Program-made: the position numbers and the translations under genes
Source: Bacillota bacterium
Lineage (GTDB): Bacteria; Bacillota; Clostridia; Saccharofermentanales; UBA5734
Assembly: GCA_023438965.1 (NCBI GenBank)
Contig: JAEXPB010000364.1
Location: forward strand, 1-5,116
Direction: 5' to 3'
DNA length: 5,116 bases
In this document: positions 1 through 4,069 of the stretch, one piece after another
How positions within the stretch are numbered: the first letter of the stretch is position 1
Layout of the letters: each line of letters begins with the position of its first letter
Notes under the pieces: generated by a model
Told to the model about the DNA's origin: nothing
The model's input: only the letters and a program-made list of their open reading frames with translations
Database searches by the model: none

Positions 1-368
1 AAGTATGAAGCCAGTGAAATCACAAATAGTCCGGCGACCAGCATCAGCAAGCCCAGACAGAACCGGTCCATGATCGGGATCAGGCCCAGGCCGCGCAGCC
101 AATCAATGAAAATACCGATCAGGACCATGTTCAGCAACGTGCCCATTCCGAGTTTTTCGCCCAGGATCATCGCCAGCACGCCGAATCCGATGCCGGCCAG
201 GATCGAAACCTGACCAATGCTCAGGCCGGTGGCCCGTCCGATGCCGGCATGGAAAACCTCCCAGGGGGCGTAGCCGATCTGCGCATTCATTGTCAGCACA
301 ATGCCCAGCGCGTAGAGGAAAAGGCCCAGGATCAGCCGGCAGAACCGCGCGATAAATTGTTGCACCAA
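1..368 (-). CDS. YczE/YitT-like integral membrane protein, C-terminus beyond window
   Basis: The minus-strand frame from 368 to the window edge is open for 122 codons and encodes a strongly hydrophobic protein. Predicted membrane segments lie at about residues 9-27, 54-69, 77-91 and 99-120. The stretch around residues 32-55 (GYAPWEVFHAGIG, then TGLSIGQVS) and the GTLLNMVLIGIFID stretch at 76-89 resemble the YczE family of bacterial membrane proteins (relatives of YitT), whose transported substrate is not established. No ATG fits: the start is either TTG at 368-366 or GTG at 365-363. An AAGAGG element (382-377) lies 8 bases before the TTG, which favours TTG. An ATG at 374-372 is followed immediately by TAA. 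The gene lies 108 bases downstream of the broken hydantoinase, same strand, so it could be co-transcribed. YczE genes often sit near unrelated catabolic or regulator genes, so a functional link is weak. The family call is by recognition only. Confidence 0.72.
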   Translation of the reverse strand, partial: MVQQFIARFCRLILGLFLYALGIVLTMNAQIGYAPWEVFHAGIGRATGLSIGQVSILAGIGFGVLAMILGEKLGMGTLLNMVLIGIFIDWLRGLGLIPIMDRFCLGLLMLVAGLFVISLASY

Positions 369-392
369 TTACATTGCCTCTTGTCTTTTTCT

Positions 393-431
393 CCGGCAGA
401 CCTTGTCGCACCATGAGATTGCTGCTGCCGG
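393..431. repeat. 7-bp perfect inverted repeat between hydantoinase remnant and YczE-like gene
   Basis: CCGGCAG at 393-399 is repeated as CTGCCGG at 425-431 with 25 bases between the arms. On the minus strand it lies in the 108-base gap after the hydantoinase stop and before the YczE-like start. There is no T-run after it on either strand, so it is not a convincing intrinsic terminator. The long loop makes it a weak structure; it may be chance in GC-rich DNA. The rest of the gap (369-476) shows only the AAGAGG ribosome site. Confidence 0.2.
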
Positions 432-476
432 GACAGCTTATGCGTATTAAAGCATTTCTGGCTCCATCCGGCAAGG

Positions 477-1543
477 CTATTCCTGATAAACCAGACCAAA
501 GGGCTGACCTTTGATAAATGCGCCCTGTCCGGCCTGGCCGATGAAGGCGCCTTGATCGACTGTCAGCTTGCCCCGCAGGAAGACTTTCTCCACCCGGCCG
601 ATCTGTTCCATGCCTTCATAGGTGCAATAATCAACGCCCTGCAGACTGTTCCGCACACTCATCACGCCGCGGAAATCCGGATCCAGGACGACAATATCGG
701 CATCACCGCCGATGCTGATATGACCTTTGCGCGGAAACAGACCATTGATTTTCGCCGGAGCGGTGGCAAACAGCTCGACGAATTTCTGCCGGCTGATCTT
801 GCCTTGGGCTACGCCATAAGTCCAAAGAACGGCCAGGCGGTTCTCCAGGCCGGGCGCGCCATTGGGAATGCCGGTGAAGTCATCTTTCCCCAGATGCTTT
901 TGTGTTTTCCAGTCGAAACCGCAGTGATAATACGGACCCGTTTTGCCCTCAGCCAGCAGCTGCTTCTGCAAGACATCAATCACATCGGCTTTTTCGGCAT
1001 GCACCATGATGGTGACGCCCGCGTCTTTGGCCGCTTGCAGAGCCTTGAATACCGAATCATCATCACAATGATACGGATGGTCTTTATAAGCCATAAACAA
1101 TTTGATCGTTGGCACGCCGATCTCGGGCAGTCTTTCGACTTCTTTGAACAAGGCGGGACTCGGGTCGAAAACAACCCCATGGAAAGCATAGTCGCACATG
1201 GCCTTGCCAACCACTTTTTGTTCCATATATTCGTCGATCGAATCTTTGATCGTCCAGCCGATTTTCTGATTGGCAAAATCGACAACGGTTGTGGTGCCGC
1301 CGGCCAGCGCAGCATGAGAAGTTTCAAAGCCCCGGACCGTCGCCGACCGGAAGGTGAAATTGAAATGGGTATGCTGATCGACACCGCCGGGCATCACATA
1401 TTTTCCCTGGGCATCCACGATCAGATCCGCGCGGTCTTCCAGACCCAGTCCGATGGCGGTAATTTTTTCCCCATCGATCCGGATGTCCGCCACATATTCA
1501 TCCACAGCCGTGATGATTGTACCATTTTAATTAATATGCTCAT
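477..1543 (-). pseudogene. hydA: Hydantoinase/dihydropyrimidinase, frameshifted and internally deleted
   Basis: This is a cyclic-amidohydrolase (D-hydantoinase/dihydropyrimidinase) gene; such enzymes open hydantoins and dihydropyrimidines to N-carbamoyl amino acids using two metal ions in a TIM barrel. Recognisable pieces are the HTH metal motif (residues 45-47 of the frame opening at 1505), the carboxylated-lysine region TIKLFMAYK (K135), VHAEKAD (H169), GKDDFTGIPNG, and the C-terminal FPRKGHISIGGDADIVVLDP. Two lesions are visible. The natural start is ATG at 1543-1541 behind GGAGG, reading MSILIK. The next residues of the family (NGTIITA, then VDEYVADI) are found only after a one-base shift at the four-A run (1528-1525). 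Second, YYH joins directly to CGFDWKTQK at 926/923, skipping the roughly 105-110 residues that carry the HVT histidine and the SD(Q/H)C aspartate. The reconstructed length is about 355, against about 460 for the family. It follows the carbamoylase remnant by 17 bases. It is probably inactive. Confidence 0.88.
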
Positions 1544-1549
1544 ATTAAA

Positions 1550-1554
1550 CCTCC
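1550..1554 (-). promoter_or_regulatory. Ribosome binding site GGAGG fixing the hydantoinase start
   Basis: The plus-strand CCTCC reads GGAGG on the minus strand and lies 6 bases before ATG at 1543-1541. This shows that translation was meant to start there. The downstream GTG at 1505-1503, which opens the long frame, has no such site. The contrast is the main evidence that a base is missing between 1543 and 1505. Confidence 0.8.
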
Positions 1555-1560
1555 GTGAAT

Positions 1561-1938
1561 TTATTGAGCCAGGGTTAGGATCGTTTGCACCAATAGATCA
1601 CATCCAATATTAATTTCTTCATATCTTGTTCGTTCTTCCGGAACATGGCTGCGGCTGCCGACACTCGGGACAAAGATCATGCCAACGTCGGTAATCTGGG
1701 CCAGCATAGCCGAATCATGGACGGCGCCGCTGTTCATCCGCCGACAGCGGATGCCCATCTTCATGGCCGCCGCTTCAAGCGCGGCAATGACTGGAGCCGA
1801 GAGATGAATGACCTCGGAAGCGGCCAGTTGCGTGCAGGAAAAATCAACGGCATACTGCCTGGCCATGTCCCGAATGACAAGGCCTTGCGGATCGACATCA
1901 CGGATATCAATGGTAAAGGCCACTTGCCCGGTTAATTG
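1561..1938 (-). pseudogene. N-carbamoyl-amino-acid hydrolase (M20 family), C-terminal fragment only
   Basis: About 125 codons match the C-terminal third of the Zn-dependent N-carbamoyl-L-amino-acid hydrolase/allantoate amidohydrolase family (M20), which removes the carbamoyl group made by hydantoinases. Seen in order are TGQVAFTIDIRDVD (typical of the strand closing the dimerisation domain), an amphipathic helix, MNSGAVHDSAMLA (family form PSGAGHDA), GMIFVPSVGSRSHVPEER with the last metal-binding histidine, and a closing helix ending LTLAQ. Full-length members have about 410 residues; the N-terminal catalytic half with the other zinc ligands is absent. The frame is closed by TAA at 1941-1939, just where it meets the LacI stub. 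A GTG at 1923-1921 could serve as a start but lacks a clear ribosome site. AVHD instead of AGHD is a further oddity. It sits 17 bases before the hydantoinase, as in hydantoin-utilisation operons. Confidence 0.85.
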
Positions 1939-2003
1939 TTAATAACGCGGGATACAGTACTGGCGGATACCCCGGCCTCTTTGGCAATATCATATATAGT
2001 CAT
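1932..2003 (-). pseudogene. LacI-family regulator, N-terminal 23 codons only
   Basis: ATG at 2003-2001 follows AGGAG (2014-2010) with a normal spacer and opens a 23-codon frame containing IYDIAKEAGVS and TVSRVINN, the near-invariant helix-turn-helix of LacI/GalR regulators. The frame then stops at TAA (1934-1932). The hinge helix and the whole roughly 280-residue sugar-binding-like effector domain are missing. The carbamoylase fragment begins in another frame at the same point, so the two were probably joined by one deletion. LacI family members usually continue NNKPG; here the bases read NN, stop, then PG, so a nonsense change from AAA to TAA is an alternative for the stop itself, but it would not explain the missing effector domain. 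Without a dimerisation domain the 23-mer should not bind DNA usefully. It likely once repressed the leftward operon. Confidence 0.87.
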
Positions 2004-2018
2004 GCTGCACTCCTGAAT

Positions 2019-2027
2019 ATCGATTGT
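2019..2027. promoter_or_regulatory. Putative LacI operator, promoter-proximal copy
   Basis: ATCGATTGT occurs here and again exactly 60 bases away at 2079-2087. This copy has the central ATCGAT palindrome but only a partial left arm. It would lie just downstream of the predicted start of leftward transcription, where a repressor would block elongation or promoter clearance. LacI-family operators have a symmetrical centre with CG in the middle, as here. Confidence 0.5.
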
Positions 2028-2038
2028 CTCTATTTGCC

Positions 2039-2066
2039 AGTATAAATTCCAGAAACATTCTGCCAA
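2039..2066 (-). promoter_or_regulatory. Sigma-A/70-type promoter of the leftward operon
   Basis: On the minus strand TTGGCA (2066-2061) is followed after 16 bases by TATACT (2044-2039). Both boxes are close to consensus and the spacing is acceptable. Transcription would begin near 2032, about 29 bases before the LacI stub ATG. The two ATCGATTGT copies lie on either side, which fits autoregulated LacI-family genes. Confidence 0.65.
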
Positions 2067-2076
2067 GTAGTTAGTG

Positions 2077-2086
2077 CAATCGATTG
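2077..2086. promoter_or_regulatory. Putative LacI operator, distal copy (perfect palindrome CAATCGATTG)
   Basis: CAATCGATTG is a perfect 10-bp palindrome centred on CG, the usual architecture of LacI/GalR operators. It lies about 11 bases upstream of the leftward -35 box. It shares ATCGATTGT with the second copy 60 bases away. Its cognate regulator was probably the LacI protein now reduced to a stub; another LacI paralogue in the genome might still use it. Confidence 0.55.
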
Positions 2087-2087
2087 T

Positions 2088-2390
2088 TATATTTCGGATG
2101 GATTGATCCGTTTATTGGTAAGGGGCGCTGTCCGGTCCTTATCAAGCAACTGTTGGCCAACAAGCACCCGATATTGGATATGGCAGCGGCTGACGCAGCC
2201 GGTTTTGGTCGCGATTTCTGCTGCCAACATTCGGAATCAATGATGCCAACTTATGGGTTCATTGATCATATTAATAATACTTCTTGCTGCGCAAAAAAGG
2301 CTAAATATGGCCGTTTTGCGCTTTATCATAACAAAGACAGTTTATATTTTACCCAATAAAATAAACATGCATCGTCTATTTTATGGCATA
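2088..2390. other. Gene-free stretch between divergent operons, nothing coding recognised
   Basis: About 300 bases lie between the leftward operator and the rightward promoter. One plus-strand frame (TTG at 2084 to 2359, 91 codons) stays open, but it has no ribosome site, starts inside the operator palindrome, and its translation resembles no family I know; the minus-strand frames are also unrecognised. The left two-thirds are GC-mixed and could be eroded coding sequence, while 2260-2390 becomes AT-rich. Within it I see a hairpin-forming inverted repeat (2289-2321) and one extra copy of GATCATA (2264-2270) that also occurs twice behind the rightward promoter. Confidence 0.5.
2289..2321. repeat. 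Inverted repeat GCGCAAAA...TTTTGCGC, possible hairpin
   Basis: GCGCAAAA (2289-2296) and TTTTGCGC (2314-2321) are perfect 8-base complementary arms. Inside them GGC (2299-2301) can pair with GCC (2310-2312), giving about 11 pairs with one small internal loop and an AT-rich apical loop. The A-rich/T-rich flanks of the inner stem recall a bidirectional terminator, but no gene ends here. It could alternatively be a protein-binding site or an mRNA structure. Confidence 0.45.
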
Positions 2391-2419
2391 TTGACAACCA
2401 TTGCCGACCGGAGTATGAT
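2391..2419 (+). promoter_or_regulatory. Strong sigma-A/70 promoter of the rightward operon
   Basis: TTGACA (2391-2396) and TATGAT (2414-2419) are separated by exactly 17 bases; the -35 box is perfect and the -10 box differs from consensus at one base. An AT-rich stretch (about 2341-2385) precedes it and could act as an UP element. Transcription should start near 2426, leaving a leader of about 50 bases before the ATG at 2478. Confidence 0.8.
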
Positions 2420-2431
2420 GTAGATGTCACT

Positions 2432-2450
2432 GATCATATCAGAGATCATA
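2432..2450. promoter_or_regulatory. Candidate operator: two GATCATA direct repeats, 12-base period
   Basis: GATCATA occurs at 2432-2438 and 2444-2450, immediately downstream of the expected transcription start, and once more at 2264-2270 where the following bases are also similar (TTAATAA against CTAATAA). Placement between start site and ribosome site suggests repression by an unidentified regulator. The motif differs from the ATCGATTGT sites on the leftward side, so the two arms seem separately controlled. Confidence 0.4.
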
Positions 2451-2466
2451 CTAATAAAATCCACTT

Positions 2467-2470
2467 GGAG
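2467..2470 (+). promoter_or_regulatory. Ribosome binding site GGAG fixing the URO-D-like start
   Basis: GGAG lies 7 bases before ATG at 2478. The alternative upstream ATG at 2424 overlaps the predicted transcription start and has no ribosome site, so 2478 is chosen. Confidence 0.7.
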
Positions 2471-2477
2471 CAGCACA

Positions 2478-3437
2478 ATGAATAAACGAGAGCGCGTCCT
2501 GGCCGTCATCCACGGCTGTCAGCCGGATAAGATCCCTGCAGGCTTTTGGCTTCACTTCCCTGCGGAGGCCCATTACGGGCCGAATGCCGTCACGACGCAT
2601 TTGGATTTCTTCCAGAACAGTCAGACGGACATCGGCAAGGTGATGAACGAAAACCTGATCCCCAAAGATCCGGCCTTGAATACGGCCGCGGACTGGTCGG
2701 ATCTCCGGCCCCTGCCGCTCGATTCAGACTATTTCCGCCGCCAGGTCGAGCTGGTGCGGCAGGTCGCCGATTCGGCCGGCCGGGATGCGGTCGTCCTGGC
2801 CACCATCCATGGCGTCGTCGCTTCCGCCTCACACCTGATCGGCGGTCCGACCATCTATGACACGGATCGCAATATTCTGGCCCGCCATCTGCGGGAGAAT
2901 CCCGCCGGCATGCGGCACGGCCTGCAGATCGTGGCCGACTACCTCGCCGCCCTGACCCGCGCCTGCCTCGAAGCTGGCGCCGATGGCATTTATTACGCTG
3001 CGCTGGGCGGCGAGCGGACCTTGTATACCGACGACCAATTTGCCGAATTCATCCGGCCGCTGGACCTCCAGGTCCTGGCTGCCGCTGCCGGGCGCAAAGG
3101 TTTCAATGTCCTGCACCTGTGCAAGGACGGGCTCAACCTGGACCGTTTCCGCGATTATCCCGGTGAAGTGGTCAATTGGGGCATTTATGCCGACAATCCG
3201 GGCTTGTCCGCCGCACGGGACTATTTCCCGGACAAGATCGTCCTCGGCGGTCTGGACGACCGTTCCGGCGTCCTCGTTGACGGCAACGCCGCCGAGATCA
3301 CCGCCGCGGTCCACGATATCCTCGATCGGATCGGCGACACGCCGTTTATCCTCGGTGCAGACTGCACACTCCCGGCCGAGATTGACCTGGCCCGCATCCG
3401 GACCGCCATTGCCGCCCTGAACAGCTATCGCCGCTGA
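2478..3437 (+). CDS. URO-D superfamily protein, putative zinc-dependent methyltransferase (MtaA/MtbA-like)
   Basis: This 319-residue protein belongs to the uroporphyrinogen decarboxylase superfamily, a TIM-barrel group that also contains the methylcobamide:coenzyme M/thiol methyltransferases of methylotrophic and demethylating anaerobes. It begins MNKRERVLAVIHG, typical of the group, and has the barrel strands ADGIYYAALGGER (168-180) and KIVLGGLDDRSG (253-264). Decisive is NVLHLCKDG (H213, C215) followed by ILGADCTLP (C296): the His-x-Cys...Cys zinc motif with about 80 residues between the cysteines, as in MtaA-type enzymes. True heme-pathway HemE lacks this triad, so heme synthesis is unlikely. 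Such proteins move a methyl group between a corrinoid protein and a thiol; no corrinoid protein is in the window. It heads the rightward operon, 101 bases before the ATC-hydrolase-like gene. Substrate unknown; a role in demethylating an imported compound is inferred. Confidence 0.85.
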   Translation: MNKRERVLAVIHGCQPDKIPAGFWLHFPAEAHYGPNAVTTHLDFFQNSQTDIGKVMNENLIPKDPALNTAADWSDLRPLPLDSDYFRRQVELVRQVADSAGRDAVVLATIHGVVASASHLIGGPTIYDTDRNILARHLRENPAGMRHGLQIVADYLAALTRACLEAGADGIYYAALGGERTLYTDDQFAEFIRPLDLQVLAAAAGRKGFNVLHLCKDGLNLDRFRDYPGEVVNWGIYADNPGLSAARDYFPDKIVLGGLDDRSGVLVDGNAAEITAAVHDILDRIGDTPFILGADCTLPAEIDLARIRTAIAALNSYRR

Positions 3438-3501
3438 ATAAGCCCGCCTGGTTCAGACGCAGGCTGACGAACCGGGCGTCCAGCAATCCCACAGGTTACC
3501 C

Positions 3502-3516
3502 CCGGCGGAAAGCCGG
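3502..3516. repeat. Small intercistronic hairpin CCGGC-GGAAA-GCCGG
   Basis: A perfect 5-bp GC stem with a five-base loop sits 11 bases before the ribosome site of the ATC-hydrolase-like gene. A second, imperfect stem lies upstream (GCCC 3442-3445 and GGTTC 3450-3454 with GAACC 3469-3473 and GGGC 3474-3477). Neither is followed by a T-run, so they are not terminators in the usual sense. They may tune or stabilise the message between the two genes. Confidence 0.4.
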
Positions 3517-3538
3517 CACTATAAATCGGAGGTTTACC

Positions 3539-4045
3539 ATGAAAGAAATCAAGAACGTACCCACGGCTCAGAATGACAAAATCGAACTGATGCGCTCGAA
3601 TTTCGAGCACCGCGCCACCTGGATGGGGCTGATCTATGATGAAGCCCGCCAGCGCGGCATCGATCTGGAAGAGATTATCCGGGCCGCCATCCGCAAAACC
3701 GGACATCTCCATGGCGCGAACATCAAGGCCAGCCTGCCGGCCGGTGCCACTGCCAAGGTCTTCGCCCAGAGCTTCCTGAACGACAACGGCGTGAAATGCT
3801 TCCAAATGGCCTTCCCCTGTGTTGAAAGCGACCTGGTCGACGTTGAGTTCGGCTACTGCCCGTTGGTCGCCGCCTGGCAGAAGCTGGGCTTTGACCAGGA
3901 GACCATCGCCAGGCTCTGCGACATGGCCATGGACGGCGACCGCGGCATTGCCGAGACCGTCGGCTTCGACTTCGAACTGGGCGAGACCATTGCCAAAGGC
4001 CACAGCTGCTGTGAATTGCATTTCCGCAAACCCGCCAGCAAATAA
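3539..4045 (+). CDS. L-2-amino-thiazoline-4-carboxylic acid (ATC) hydrolase family protein
   Basis: The 168-residue protein matches the small ATC hydrolase family by its C-terminal signatures CPLVAAWQKLG (107-117), CDMAMDGDRGIAE (127-139) and GETIAKGHSCCELHF (148-162). In Pseudomonas the founding enzyme hydrolyses the thiazoline ring of ATC to N-carbamoyl-cysteine, which a carbamoylase then converts to cysteine; most relatives in anaerobes are untested. Six cysteines (87, 94, 107, 127, 157, 158), several in the signatures, suggest catalytic or metal-binding roles, which is inference. No signal peptide is seen, so it is cytoplasmic. ATG at 3539 follows CGGAGG (3527-3532) by 6 bases. It lies 24 bases before the transporter gene and is clearly in the same operon. 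Its partner type, an M20 carbamoylase, exists nearby only as a fragment (1561-1938). Alternative substrates are other small cyclic amides or amidines. Confidence 0.82.
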   Translation: MKEIKNVPTAQNDKIELMRSNFEHRATWMGLIYDEARQRGIDLEEIIRAAIRKTGHLHGANIKASLPAGATAKVFAQSFLNDNGVKCFQMAFPCVESDLVDVEFGYCPLVAAWQKLGFDQETIARLCDMAMDGDRGIAETVGFDFELGETIAKGHSCCELHFRKPASK

Positions 4046-4069
4046 TTCCCGATGAAACGAGGAGGATCT

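Noticed and set aside
103..474. 123-codon minus-strand open frame
   Set aside because: It overlaps the YczE-like gene in another frame. Its product is Arg/Pro/Gly-rich with no membrane segments, while the other frame gives a coherent membrane protein.
552..1613. 353-codon plus-strand open frame
   Set aside because: It is the antisense of the hydantoinase remnant, whose minus-strand translation carries recognisable family motifs. The plus-strand protein resembles nothing, and it lacks a ribosome site.
2084..2359. 91-codon plus-strand frame in the intergenic region
   Set aside because: It has a TTG start inside the operator palindrome, no ribosome site and no recognisable family. It may be an eroded relic but cannot be supported as a gene.
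2424..2477. Upstream ATG extending the URO-D-like protein by 18 residues
   Set aside because: It lies at the predicted transcription start with no ribosome site. ATG at 2478 has GGAG and begins with the family's usual N-terminus.
2420..2477. Cobalamin or other riboswitch before the methyltransferase gene
   Set aside because: The leader is only about 50 bases, far too short for a cobalamin riboswitch, and shows no conserved box.
2478..3437. Heme-pathway uroporphyrinogen decarboxylase (hemE)
   Set aside because: The His-x-Cys...Cys zinc triad and the catabolic neighbourhood point to the methyltransferase branch of the superfamily.
2829..4021. Minus-strand open frames opposite the URO-D-like and ATC-hydrolase-like genes (2829-3314 and 3425-4021)
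   Set aside because: Both are shadows of genes with clear family signatures, ribosome sites and operon spacing on the plus strand.
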